This document shows, in pieces, positions 16,163 through 23,814 of a stretch of DNA of 45,843 nucleotides (positions are counted from its first letter, which is position 1; each line of letters starts with the position of its first letter). Position numbers and translations under genes: made by a program. Source of the DNA: Hyphomicrobiales bacterium. Its GTDB lineage: Bacteria > Pseudomonadota > Alphaproteobacteria > Rhizobiales > Xanthobacteraceae. The notes under the pieces were generated by a model. That model made no database searches and was not told where the DNA came from. It was given only the letters and a program-made list of their open reading frames with translations. The stretch spans positions 1 to 45,843 of the forward strand of contig JACPOA010000038.1 in assembly GCA_016185205.1 (NCBI GenBank), written 5' to 3'.

Positions 16163-16318
16163 TCACCCCACCACCACTTCCATCTCCCCCTGCGCCTTCC
16201 GCGTCGGCTTCACCGTGATGCGCACGTCCTGCCCGAGCGCGGTCAGAAACTCGAACAGCCGCCCGACCGAGAAATTGCCGGCGCGGTTGCGCATCAGCGC
16301 GGAGACATGCGGCTCACC
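16163..16318 (-). pseudogene. XRE-type antitoxin/regulator fragment (C-terminal half)
   Basis: The minus strand encodes EPHVSALMRNRAGNFSVGRL, then FEFLTALGQDVRITVKPTRK and a stop at 16163. This is the recognition helix and C-terminal strand of a short Cro/C1 HTH protein of the HigA or HTH_37 type, where QPxVSxLxxG...RLFxxLxALG is the usual pattern. The N-terminal half is missing; a REP-like repeat abuts the break. It is probably the remains of the antitoxin of another TA pair. Confidence 0.7.
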
Positions 16319-16320
16319 TC

Positions 16321-16424
16321 TCTCGGCCTCATGGTGAGGAGCGCACGAAGTGCGCGTCTCGAACCATGGGGCCGCCCATCCTTCGAGACGGCCCTTCGGG
16401 CCTCCTCAGGATGAGGCGGAGCGA
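16321..16424. repeat. Repetitive palindromic element
   Basis: Contains CCTCATGGTGAGGAGCGC and GCGTCTCGAACCATGGGGCC, then CATCCTTCGAGACGGCCC and CCTCCTCAGGATGAGGC. The blocks form nested inverted repeats and match a widespread intergenic repeat of Rhodopseudomonas and Bradyrhizobium, from memory. It sits exactly at the 5' break of the XRE fragment. Confidence 0.75.
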
Positions 16425-16427
16425 GAC

Positions 16428-16634
16428 TTACGCCTCGACGTAATCGGCGATGCTGGTTGGCTTCGGGATCGGCTGGCCGTCTTCCTTCAAGCCATCGATG
16501 TGGAAACGGATCGCGTCGCGGATTTCGCGCTCGGTATCCTTGATCGTGGCGCCGGTCGCGACACAGCCCGGCAAATCCGGCACATAGGCCGAATAATTGC
16601 CGTCCGCCTTTTCGATCACGACCGCGTAGCGCAT
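16428..16634 (-). CDS. HicB family antitoxin, no HicA partner
   Basis: 68 residues: MRYAVVIEKADGNYSAYVPD, then LPGCVATGATIKDTEREIRD and AIRFHIDGLKEDGQPIP. This is the partial RNase H-like HicB fold. HicB normally neutralises the mRNA-cleaving HicA, but no HicA frame is present on either side. Its ATG overlaps the brnA stop as TGATG, so it is translationally coupled to brnTA. It carries no added C-terminal DNA-binding domain. It could be an orphan that supports the BrnT system or a leftover. Confidence 0.88.
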   Translation of the reverse strand: MRYAVVIEKADGNYSAYVPDLPGCVATGATIKDTEREIRDAIRFHIDGLKEDGQPIPKPTSIADYVEA

Positions 16635-16873
16635 CACTTCCCCGCCTGCTTCTCCGCATAGGCGTCCACCAGCGCGCGGATCATGCGCTGATAGGACACG
16701 CGCCGCGTCTTGGCCGCGCGCTTGAAAAAATCGACGCTGCGGCGCGATAGCGAAAGCGTGACTTTCACATTCTCCTCGCGCGGCACCAGTGCGTCGGGTG
16801 GCGGCAGGAAATCCTCCACCACGCGCACGCGGCCGATTTCGCCGGCGGTGTATTTAACGGTTCTGTTGCTCAT
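16634..16873 (-). CDS. brnA: BrnA-type antitoxin
   Basis: 79 residues from ATG 16873. After an N-terminal part binding the toxin (MSNRTVKYTAGEIGRVRVVE) there is a ribbon-helix-helix domain: VKVTLSLSRRSVDFFKRAAK and then YQRMIRALVDAYAEK. BrnA binds and inhibits BrnT and represses its own promoter. The start overlaps the end of brnT by 20 bp and the stop overlaps the hicB start, a compact three-gene operon. Confidence 0.85.
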   Translation of the reverse strand: MSNRTVKYTAGEIGRVRVVEDFLPPPDALVPREENVKVTLSLSRRSVDFFKRAAKTRRVSYQRMIRALVDAYAEKQAGK

Positions 16874-17138
16874 AGATCGTCTTTCCTTTCCGCCAATAGC
16901 CAGCGCCGAAGATGCGGATGCGCCCATCACGCCAAGTGAAACGCACCGTCATGATGCCTTCGCCGACCCGACCGAAGCAGAAATAGCGCTGCTCCGCCGT
17001 ACTGTGGCTCAGGTCCTCGGCGATCACGCGGCCCGGATCGAAGAAAGCGCGCTGCGCCAGCGAGAACGGAACGCCATGCTTGGCGCGGTTCGCGCGCTCC
17101 TTGATCGGGTCCCATTCGAAGCTTGGCTCGCCCGCCAT
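16854..17138 (-). CDS. brnT: BrnT family RNase toxin
   Basis: 94 residues. The family opening FEWDPIKERANRAKHGVPFS is clear, followed by FFDPGRVIAEDLSHS, EQRYFCFGRVG and the basic C-terminus RIRIFGAGYWRKGKTIYEQ. BrnT is a RelE-like ribonuclease that blocks translation. The expected catalytic basic residues near the N-terminal KHG and C-terminal Arg/Lys are present. It is the first gene of the brnT-brnA-hicB operon, so the promoter lies just right of 17138, where DNA is AT-rich (about 17150-17215). Confidence 0.88.
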   Translation of the reverse strand: MAGEPSFEWDPIKERANRAKHGVPFSLAQRAFFDPGRVIAEDLSHSTAEQRYFCFGRVGEGIMTVRFTWRDGRIRIFGAGYWRKGKTIYEQQNR

Positions 17139-17249
17139 CGTATGGCGATCTTACCATACAAATATATGGACGAAAACCCGATCTTATACTAGGATTTTTA
17201 GCCTTATCTCTGCCTTAATTCCTAGCCACACTCACCCTCGCCTTGCTCG

Positions 17250-17640
17250 GCTGAGGGCGTCGTCGCGAGACGTCTCGATGATGGAGCAACGCGGGAGGAA
17301 GGGTGCCGGAGATCAGGCAACCGCCCTCCCGGGCCGAGACCGGGCAACCGGGCTCAGGCGGCGCGGCGCCCGCGGGCGGGGCTTGTAACCTCGCTCCCGG
17401 GAGGCCCCGGCCAGCCGTCCGGCCCCACGATGAGGGTCTGCCTTCAATGGCTGGACGCGGCGGGCGGCGAAGGGCGGCGGGAGCCGCCCGGATGGAAGGG
17501 CCCGGGGACTGAAATCGCCGCGTGTGGAGCGCCGAGAGGCGCCTCTCCGCTTCGCAGGCGGAGAGGACATGCCTCGATAAGGCGTGTCGGGCGGCTCGCC
17601 AGCCGCTCAGGAGGTTTCGCAAACCTCCGCGTTTCTCAGT
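17250..17640. other. GC-rich, hairpin-dense region without a credible gene
   Basis: About 390 bp between brnT and the IS110 element. Long frames exist on both strands but they are rich in Arg, Pro, Ala and Gly and look like composition artefacts. Strong inverted repeats include CGGGAGG/CCTCCCG around 17289-17335 and GCCTCTCCGC/GCGGAGAGG near 17540-17565, and GAGGTTTCGCAAACCTC near 17610. This could be a structured RNA, a repeated genomic element or the outer flank of the IS. Confidence 0.4.
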
Positions 17641-17741
17641 CTGTATGTCCTTTGGGTGCCGGGTGAGCGGGCGCCCTCGCTGCTTCACAGTCGAGCCGCC
17701 GCGCGAATCGGGGCGCGGCGTCTCGACATCTGGAGCCAGCC

Positions 17742-18854
17742 ATGCAGAAGACGCTCTACGTCGGTCTCGATGTTCACGAGGCGAGTATCTCGGTCACCAC
17801 GGCGCAAGAAGGCCGCGACGGCCCCATCAGCTTCATTGGCGCGATCCCCAACACGCCCGTTGCCATGGCGATGCTGGCCAAGCGGTTGGTCAAAGACGGC
17901 CATCGACTGGAGTTCTGTTACGAAGCCGGTGGCTGCGGCTACGGCATCTATCGCGATCTCACCAATCTCGGCCACGGCTGCACCGTGGTCGCCACCTCGA
18001 TGATCCCCCGCAAGCCGGGCGAGCGCATCAAGAATGATCGTCGTGACTCGCAGAAGCTTGCGATCCTGCACCGGTCCGGCGATCTGACGCGCGTCTGGGT
18101 TCCCGACGAGAATCACGAAGCGATGCGCGATCTCACCCGTGCGCGGGTCGACGCGTCGATGCAGCTCATGCGCGCGCGCCATCAGTTGCTTGCGTTCCTG
18201 CTACGCCATGGCCGCCGCTACGACACCGGCAGGAAGCACTGGACGCAACGACACCGCTCCTGGCTTGCCGGTCAGAGCTTCGATCAGCCGGCGCACCAGA
18301 TTGTCTTCCAAGACTACCTCGAAGCCGTATGGGCAGCGCAGGACCGCCGCGACCAGCTCATCGGGCGCATTACCGCCATGACGGCGAATTGGTCGATGGG
18401 GCCGCTGGTCGAAGCGCTGCGCGGCTTGCGCGGCCTCGACTTCGTCTCCGCCGTGACATTCGTCGCCGCCATCGGCGATCTCGGCCGGTTCGCCACCCCG
18501 CGTCAGCTCATGGCCTATCTGGGGCTGGTGCCGTCGGAACAATCCAGCGGCGAACGCATCCGCCGAGGCGGCATCACCAAGACCGGCAATAGCGAAGCCC
18601 GCCGCATGCTGATCGAGGCCGCCTGGAGCTATCGCTACCCGCCGCGCATCGCCAAGGACAAGGCCGAGATCATCGTGCGGCTGCCGAAGCCGGTCCGCGA
18701 CATCGCCTGGAAGGCGCAGCTTCGGCTCTGCAAACGGTTCCGCACGCTCAGTGGAGGCAGCAAGAAACCGACCGTGGTCGTTGCCGCGATCGCGCGCGAG
18801 CTCTCCGGTTTTGTGTGGGCGATCGGCCAGGAGGTGAAGCCGGCGGCGCCGTAG
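17742..18854 (+). CDS. IS110-family transposase (DEDD recombinase)
   Basis: 370 residues, full length. The N-terminal RuvC-like domain carries the DEDD residues: Asp10 in YVGLDVHEAS, Glu61 in CYEAGGCGYG, and Asp99 and Asp102 in KNDRRDSQKLA. The C-terminal Tnp20 domain contains MAYLGLVPSEQSSGERIRRG and ITKTGNSEARRMLIEAAW, with the conserved serine used as nucleophile in IS110 enzymes. Recent work showed that IS110 relatives recombine DNA guided by a bridge RNA made from the element's non-coding end. No frameshift or missing key residue is visible, so it should be active. Confidence 0.95.
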   Translation: MQKTLYVGLDVHEASISVTTAQEGRDGPISFIGAIPNTPVAMAMLAKRLVKDGHRLEFCYEAGGCGYGIYRDLTNLGHGCTVVATSMIPRKPGERIKNDRRDSQKLAILHRSGDLTRVWVPDENHEAMRDLTRARVDASMQLMRARHQLLAFLLRHGRRYDTGRKHWTQRHRSWLAGQSFDQPAHQIVFQDYLEAVWAAQDRRDQLIGRITAMTANWSMGPLVEALRGLRGLDFVSAVTFVAAIGDLGRFATPRQLMAYLGLVPSEQSSGERIRRGGITKTGNSEARRMLIEAAWSYRYPPRIAKDKAEIIVRLPKPVRDIAWKAQLRLCKRFRTLSGGSKKPTVVVAAIARELSGFVWAIGQEVKPAAP

Positions 18855-19035
18855 CCGCCCGCAGCCCCGGCCTGTTTGGCCGGGGGCAGGACGAACGGTC
18901 AGGGCAACCCTCGAGAGCGCCATAGGGCCGGTTCATACCGACGCCCGTTCTCAGTCCGAGGTAGGCCCGCGACGACAAACGTTCATGCGGTTTCGACCCG
19001 CGGATGGAAGATTGATCGACCGTCGCCATCGCCGT
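18855..19035 (+). ncRNA. Candidate bridge RNA / structured 3' flank of the IS110 element
   Basis: Immediately after the transposase stop is a perfect 8-bp hairpin, CCCCGGCC, TGTTT, GGCCGGGG (18865-18885). GGACGAACGGT and ACGCCCGTTCT-type complementary segments follow over the next 90 bases. IS110 elements encode a bridge RNA in a non-coding end, upstream or downstream of the transposase depending on the subgroup. This side looks the more structured of the two. Which end is used here is an inference. Confidence 0.35.
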
Positions 19036-19040
19036 CCTGC

Positions 19041-19229
19041 TCCCGACCCAACAGCATCACCTCAAAACCACCATCCCCTGCGCCTCAGGCGCAGGGCAGA
19101 TGCCCCTATGCTTTTCCACTTGAAAAAGGACATGGAGGCGCTCGGCCCCCTCGGCGTTTCCGAGTGGAACGGAAAAAGCCTACGGCGTACCCGGCGCTGC
19201 AAATAACACGGGCGCTGGCGCTTGCGCGC
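19041..19229. other. Gap between IS110 element and SET gene
   Basis: No convincing gene. A tight palindrome CCCTGCGCCT/AGGCGCAGGG lies at 19076-19096. A 32-codon frame at 19109-19207 has no recognisable similarity. Confidence 0.35.
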
Positions 19230-19268
19230 TTTGTTATCCCTTCCCTGCAAGGGGAGGGATAACAAAGA
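19230..19268. repeat. 18-bp stem-loop upstream of the SET gene
   Basis: CTTTGTTATCCCTTCCCT and AGGGGAGGGATAACAAAG form an 18-bp stem with one G-U pair and a three-base loop. It lies 100 bp upstream of the SET-domain gene and could be a terminator for transcripts from the IS side or a mobile hairpin. Confidence 0.7.
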
Positions 19269-19368
19269 AATGGCGCATTGACGCGCGGCGTTTCATCTGC
19301 CATCCGCTGCGCTCACGTGTTCGCCATCGCAAGTCTGAAATCGTAAAGTCCGGAATCGCAGCGTCGCA

Positions 19369-19872
19369 ATGTCCCGCAGACCCTTTCGCATCGGCCGCTC
19401 GCGCACCGGCCTCGGCCTGTTCGCCACCCGGCCGATCAAGAAGCGGAGCCGGATCGCCGAATACAAAGGCCCCCTGCTCACAACCAAGCAAGCCAACAAG
19501 ATCGAGGCCAACGGCAACCGCTACCTGTACGAAGTCAACAGCCGCTGGACCATCGACGGCTCGCCGCGCAGCAATATCGCGCGCTACGCCAACCACTCCT
19601 GTAATCCCAACGCCGAGACCTATAACGTCAAGCTGCGCGTGTTCATCCGCGCGCTGCGCAACATCAAGCCGGGCGAGGAAATCGTCTACGATTACGGCAT
19701 CGACTACCTGAAGAACGTCATCGGCCGCTCGAACTGCAAATGCTCGCGCTGCCGCAAGCGGCGCAACCGGCGCGCGGTCGAGTTGCGCTTGAAGCGCAAG
19801 CGGCGGGCCGCGCGGCTCGCGCGTGAACGCCGGAAGACGCGCAAGATGAAGCGCCTTAAGTCCCGCGGATGA
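19369..19872 (+). CDS. SET-domain protein lysine methyltransferase with basic tail
   Basis: 167 residues, little more than a bare SET domain. Motifs: RSRTGLGLFATRPIKK (10-25), the cofactor and catalytic motif NHSCNPN (75-81), GEEIVYDYG (102-110) with the catalytic Tyr, and a post-SET zinc cluster CKCSRC (123-128). Residues 129-167 are almost entirely Arg and Lys, suggesting nucleic acid or ribosome binding. Bacterial SET proteins methylate unknown or histone-like targets with S-adenosylmethionine. All key residues are present. Its last 17 bases overlap the convergent SPOR gene. Confidence 0.9.
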   Translation: MSRRPFRIGRSRTGLGLFATRPIKKRSRIAEYKGPLLTTKQANKIEANGNRYLYEVNSRWTIDGSPRSNIARYANHSCNPNAETYNVKLRVFIRALRNIKPGEEIVYDYGIDYLKNVIGRSNCKCSRCRKRRNRRAVELRLKRKRRAARLARERRKTRKMKRLKSRG

Positions 19873-20512
19873 AGCACTGGGCACCCTGCGCCTTCAGGCT
19901 GCTGCACAGCTGCGCCGCCTGCTGCGCGCTGCCGAGCGGTCCGGCCAGCACGCGATAGAACACGCCCTGCGGCAGCGACACGCGGTTGATGGTGGCCCAT
20001 TGCTGCCCGAGCAGGCTGGGGAATTTGGCGCGCATCTCGTCGATCGCTGCGCGCGCTTCCACCTCGCTGCGGCGGGCGGCGATCTGCACGCCGAATTTGC
20101 CGACCGGCTGTGTGGCGGCGCGCACTGGCACGGGAGCGGCGACCGCGACCTCCTCGTCGGTGCGCATCACCTCGAAGGTGGCGAGCCTGCCGTCGCTGAG
20201 CCAGAGCACCAGCCGGTCGCGCAGCGTCTGCGATTGCGGCGAGACGCCGAGCGGCTAGACGAAATACATCTCGTTGCGGGCGTCGCCGCTGTCGAAGGCG
20301 AGCCTGCCCGGATACATGGCCTGCAACTCGGCCTTGCTCAGGCCGGGCCGGAGCTCGTTCACACGAAACGAGGGATCCGCCTGCGCCGTTATCGACTCGG
20401 TTGTCGCCATGGCGTAATCGGCCCCGCCTTGCGGTCGGGAAAATTGCTGGTTGTTGGCGCAACCGGCGAGCAAAGCCGCCAGCAGCATCGCGCTCCCCAC
20501 GCGCCAGCCCAT
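19856..20512 (-). pseudogene. SPOR-domain lipoprotein gene interrupted by TAG
   Basis: ATG 20512 begins a lipoprotein signal MGWRVGSAMLLAALLAGC with lipobox LLAGC. A BamE-like segment (LRPGLSKAELQAMYPGRL) follows and then a TAG at 20255-20257 after MYFV. The same frame continues without shift through LVLWLSDGRLATFEV to a C-terminal SPOR domain (KFGVQIAARRSEVEARAAID ... VFYRVLAGPLGSAQQA). SPOR domains bind denuded peptidoglycan at division sites. One nonsense codon separates the halves, so the gene is either recently inactivated or read through. The downstream half alone has no signal peptide. Confidence 0.8.
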
Positions 20513-20709
20513 CGCACCACCCCCACAACGCAATAGAACAGGCCCGACGTCATGCCGACGTCTGGTCGGTATTAGAATGAACGGTTCCAGTCGGCTCGGC
20601 AATGCTGCGGCGCATCATGGTGAATCGCGGGCGGCGGCGGGCCTTAAGTCACCGGCAGGGCGGGCATACCGTTTTGCCCCTGCCTGGCGCGGGCCTCGCG
20701 TGATAGGTC

Positions 20710-21666
20710 ATGCCTCCCGCTCCCGCACGAGGCCCGCTCCCGAAAGTGACAGCCGCCAACCCCGCCCAGCGCGCCCCTAAGCGCATCGACCGGGTCCCGC
20801 TCGGCATTCTCTATATGCTCGGCGCCACCGTGATGTTCGCGGCCTGCAGCGCGATCTCGAAATGGCAGGTGGCGAGCTACTCCTTCGTCGAGGTGCTGAT
20901 CTTCCGCTCGGGCATTTCACTTCTTACCTGCGCCGCGCTGATCCTGCCGCGCACCGGGCTCTCCGTGTTCCGCACGCATCGCCTGCGCGATCATGCCGGC
21001 CGCAGCGCGACGCAAGCCGTGGCGCAGAGCTGCATTATCATCGCCTTCAGCCTGATGCCGCTGGCCGGCGCGGTCGCCATCAACTTCGCGGCGCCGCTGT
21101 TCGCCACCGTGGTGGCCGCGCTGTGGCTGAAAGAAAAGGTCGGGTTCGCACGCGGCAGCGCCCTGGTGGTCGGCTTTTTCGGCGTGTTGCTGGTGGCGGC
21201 GCCCGGCGCCGATAGTTTCCGCATCGGCGCGCTGTTCGCGCTCGCCAATGCCGTGCTCTACGGCAGCGTCACCGCCGCGGTGCGCGGCATGACCGCCACC
21301 GAGTCGGCGGAAACCTTGACCATGTACCAGATGGTCTTCCTCACCGCCTTCTTCGCGCTGGCGCTGCCGGTCACGGGCTTCGCCTGGCCGACGGCCGAGG
21401 ACGCCACCGCCATGACCGTCAACGGCGTGCTCAACGGGCTCGGACAATACTGGTGGACGCGGGCCCTGCTGCTGGCGCCGCCGTCGGCGGTCGGACCGTT
21501 CTACTATTTCTCGCTGGTGTGGGCACTCGTGCTCGGCTTCCTGTTCTGGGACGACGTGCCGACGTTTGCGCTGCTGGCCGGCTCCGCCATCGTGGTCGGC
21601 TCCGGGCTATTTCTGCTCTGGCACGAGAGCGGCAAGAAGCAGCTGGCCACCGACGAACCTTTGTAA
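20710..21666 (+). CDS. EamA/DMT family transporter
   Basis: 318 residues with ten predicted membrane helices in two EamA repeats, about residues 30-160 and 175-305. The first opens with LGILYMLGATVMFAACSAIS and includes PLAGAVAINFAAPLFATVVA, the typical DMT motif. RhaT/RarD-like exporters of metabolites belong here. Substrate unknown. It is followed after 28 bp by a cupin gene on the same strand, with which it may form an operon. The start is taken at 20710; later in-frame ATGs would lose helix one. Confidence 0.9.
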   Translation: MPPAPARGPLPKVTAANPAQRAPKRIDRVPLGILYMLGATVMFAACSAISKWQVASYSFVEVLIFRSGISLLTCAALILPRTGLSVFRTHRLRDHAGRSATQAVAQSCIIIAFSLMPLAGAVAINFAAPLFATVVAALWLKEKVGFARGSALVVGFFGVLLVAAPGADSFRIGALFALANAVLYGSVTAAVRGMTATESAETLTMYQMVFLTAFFALALPVTGFAWPTAEDATAMTVNGVLNGLGQYWWTRALLLAPPSAVGPFYYFSLVWALVLGFLFWDDVPTFALLAGSAIVVGSGLFLLWHESGKKQLATDEPL

Positions 21667-21694
21667 TTCATCGCAAGACTAAGGGAGGATATCC

Positions 21695-22171
21695 ATGAGC
21701 CTGCAGATCCGCCGCGTCATCACCGGTCATGACGAGCAGGGCCGCGCCAAGGTGCTGATCGACGAAACCACCACCAACGTGATGTCGCAGCGGCCGGGTG
21801 CGCAATACAGCGTGATCTGGTCGACCGAAGGCTTCCCGCTTAGCAATGACGGCAGCGACGATCCTTCGCACAAGAAAATCGGCACCACGCTCGATAACGG
21901 CACGGTGTTCCGCATCGTCAGCTTCGGGCCGGGCGTGGCGCCCCGCAACCACCGCACCGATTCGATCGATTACGCGGTGGTGATCTCGGGCGAAATCGAC
22001 ATGGAGCTCGACATCGGCAGCGTGCACCTGAAAGCCGGCGATGTGCTGGTACAGCGCGGCACCATCCACAACTGGGTCAACAAGGGCAGCGCGCCTTGCG
22101 TGATCGCGTTCACGCTGATCGCCGCCAAACCGGTCACCGCCGGCGGCAAGCGGCTGGCCGCGCAGGGGTGA
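21695..22171 (+). CDS. Single-domain cupin protein
   Basis: 158 residues. The C-terminal half is a cupin barrel: NHRTDSIDYAVVISGEIDME, then LKAGDVLVQRGTIHNWVNKG. The metal ligands of a canonical cupin are partly kept (His in NHRT, Glu in GEIDME, His in TIHNW). Similar proteins are annotated as cupin-fold oxygenase or isomerase relatives without proven activity. AGGGAGG precedes ATG 21695. A strong bidirectional hairpin follows. Confidence 0.88.
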   Translation: MSLQIRRVITGHDEQGRAKVLIDETTTNVMSQRPGAQYSVIWSTEGFPLSNDGSDDPSHKKIGTTLDNGTVFRIVSFGPGVAPRNHRTDSIDYAVVISGEIDMELDIGSVHLKAGDVLVQRGTIHNWVNKGSAPCVIAFTLIAAKPVTAGGKRLAAQG

Positions 22172-22175
22172 GTTT

Positions 22176-22210
22176 GTTTATACCTCCCCGCTTCGCGGGG
22201 AGGTATAAAC
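22176..22210. terminator. Bidirectional terminator between cupin and GST genes
   Basis: GTTTATACCTCCCCGC, TTC and GCGGGGAGGTATAAAC form a perfect 16-bp stem with a three-base loop between convergent genes. AT-rich stem bases stand in for T runs on both strands. Confidence 0.75.
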
Positions 22211-22213
22211 GGA

Positions 22214-22924
22214 TCACGCATCCAACGCCGGATAATGCCGGAATATCCCGCTCTCGTTGAAGGCAATCCGCCGCGGTGAGGCCAGATAGGCCTTGATGCG
22301 CGGGCGTTTGACGACGCGATCGTGCACACCGACCACACCGTGCACTTTGCGCTCGATGCGCGCCATCGCCTTGGGGAAGGCATAGCGCAGACCCTCGATC
22401 AGCTGGAACAGCGACAGGTCGATGTAAGAAAGCTTGCGCCCGAGCGCATAAGGCCCGCCGCTTTTCTTCAACACGGTTTCGAAATAGCCGAGATATTTCG
22501 GCGCCCGCTCTTTCAGGAAATGCCCGGCATAAAGCTTGGCCGCCGCCTTCTGGTCCTCATAATAAAGACTGGAGGCGATCGGATGATGGGTGTCGTGAAT
22601 CTCTTTCACAAAATCGGTCACCGTGAGCTGCAACTGGTGTAGCCAGAGCCGGCCAGCCTCCGCGCGGGGGCTAAGCTTCAGGCGCGGCCCCAGATAGAAC
22701 AGGATATTGGCGGATTGCGCGATCACGCGCGGGCCTGCCTTCAGGAACGGCGGCGCGAAGGGCGGGCGCATGTCGCGGCCGCCATTCATCAGCGCCAGCA
22801 TGCGATCCATGCCGCCTTTGCCGCGCGCGACGTCGTCGTAAGCTGCGCCAGCATCCTCGAGCGTCAGCCGCACGAATTCGCCGCGGCCCTGGATTCCCGG
22901 CCAGTAGAACAGCTGATAGCGCAT
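22214..22924 (-). CDS. Glutathione S-transferase
   Basis: 236 residues. The N-terminal thioredoxin-like domain opens with YQLFYWPGIQGRGEFVRLTL, where Tyr or the QGRGE segment supplies the glutathione site, and continues to VIAQSANILFYLG, the SNAIL-type glutathione-binding turn. The all-helical C-terminal domain includes YIDLSLFQLIEGLRYAFPK, with the conserved Asp of the N-capping box. The sequence is nearest the sigma/alpha-like class. Substrate unknown. Confidence 0.9.
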   Translation of the reverse strand: MRYQLFYWPGIQGRGEFVRLTLEDAGAAYDDVARGKGGMDRMLALMNGGRDMRPPFAPPFLKAGPRVIAQSANILFYLGPRLKLSPRAEAGRLWLHQLQLTVTDFVKEIHDTHHPIASSLYYEDQKAAAKLYAGHFLKERAPKYLGYFETVLKKSGGPYALGRKLSYIDLSLFQLIEGLRYAFPKAMARIERKVHGVVGVHDRVVKRPRIKAYLASPRRIAFNESGIFRHYPALDA

Positions 22925-23031
22925 GGCGACACCTCACGACTTTGCCAGCGCCATTCAAGCAAGCAGGTCATGGCCGGCACAAGGCCCGTGCTCGGGCCGG
23001 CCACGACGAATTCGAAGTTACAACGCCGAAA

Positions 23032-23691
23032 TTAGTTGACCGCGAAGCAATACAACAGCCCATCGCCGCCGGTCGAGCGCAGGTCGGCCTGACTGCAACC
23101 ACCCTCCGCGCCGCGCGAGGGATGTGACGAATTCCACGACAGCATGGGCGCGGAGTCGTTCAGACCCTGTCGGTCGTGGTGGCCGACCATCACCGCGCCT
23201 TGCGTGCTGCTGGTGTAGTTCTTGCACGTGCGATCCTCGTCGGCCGGGAACGCACGGCCCTCCATGTTTGAGCCGGTCAATACGTCGTGACGGTTAGGCT
23301 TATCGCCGCGACCGTTGATAACGTCGCCTTTTTCCGACAGCGCCGTCTGTTTGGTGAGGTTGTTGGTGCCGTGCAGTTCGTCGACCGACTTGGCGATGAC
23401 CACGCCCTTGGCGTTCGTCCACGGACCCTTGCCGATGCGGTCGCGCGCGTTCACCGCCCCGGCGCCTTGCGTCGACAGGTAGGCGTGCCAGGTCTTGCCG
23501 CCGGCGCCCGCCGCTTGGGCAAGCTGCTGGCAATGCTTGTCGGCACCGGCCAGGCCGCCGAGATCGGCGCCGTTGCCAGGACCGACGCTGGTCACGAAGA
23601 AACTCATATTGGCTTGCTGCGCCTGCGCCGGCGCCACAAACAATAACGTCAGGCACGCCGCCAACGGCGCACCAATGCGAACTGCAATCAT
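23032..23691 (-). CDS. Secreted lectin-like protein of unknown function
   Basis: 219 residues from ATG 23691 with a clear signal peptide ending APAQAQQ. The mature part begins MSFFVTSVGPGNGADLGGLA and has AGADKHCQQLAQAAGAGGKT, WHAYLSTQGAGAVNARDRIG and a Cys-containing C-terminus with GLLYCFAVN. This pattern is found in conserved exported proteins of Rhizobiales sometimes named lectin or endostatin-like (C-type lectin fold). Paired Cys residues suggest disulfides. The upstream in-frame start at 23778 lacks signal character. Confidence 0.75.
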   Translation of the reverse strand: MIAVRIGAPLAACLTLLFVAPAQAQQANMSFFVTSVGPGNGADLGGLAGADKHCQQLAQAAGAGGKTWHAYLSTQGAGAVNARDRIGKGPWTNAKGVVIAKSVDELHGTNNLTKQTALSEKGDVINGRGDKPNRHDVLTGSNMEGRAFPADEDRTCKNYTSSTQGAVMVGHHDRQGLNDSAPMLSWNSSHPSRGAEGGCSQADLRSTGGDGLLYCFAVN

Positions 23692-23814
23692 AAAGAATAC
23701 CTCCCGGTATTGGCACGGGCCCGTCGCCCGCCATGGGAAAACAGACCCCGACGATAGCCCGCTATTCCGAATGCACAAAAGGTTTATTGTGGTCGTTTTA
23801 CCGCAGCCCGCCGT

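Larger units (their letters stand above)
17640..19040 (+). mobile_element. IS110-family insertion sequence (boundaries approximate)
   Basis: One intact transposase with about 100 bp of conserved-looking leader and about 190 bp of structured sequence after its stop. IS110 elements have no terminal inverted repeats and usually no target duplication, so the ends cannot be fixed from one copy. Limits are set where sequence typical of this IS type (from memory) appears to begin and end. Confidence 0.65.

Noticed and set aside
17215-17688. A 157-codon leftward frame upstream of the IS110 transposase
   Set aside because: Arg/Pro/Ala-rich composition, no domain and strong DNA hairpins within it point to non-coding DNA.
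19109-19207. A 32-codon gene between the IS110 element and the SET gene
   Set aside because: No clear ribosome binding site and no recognisable similarity; it lies in likely IS-flanking or repeat DNA.
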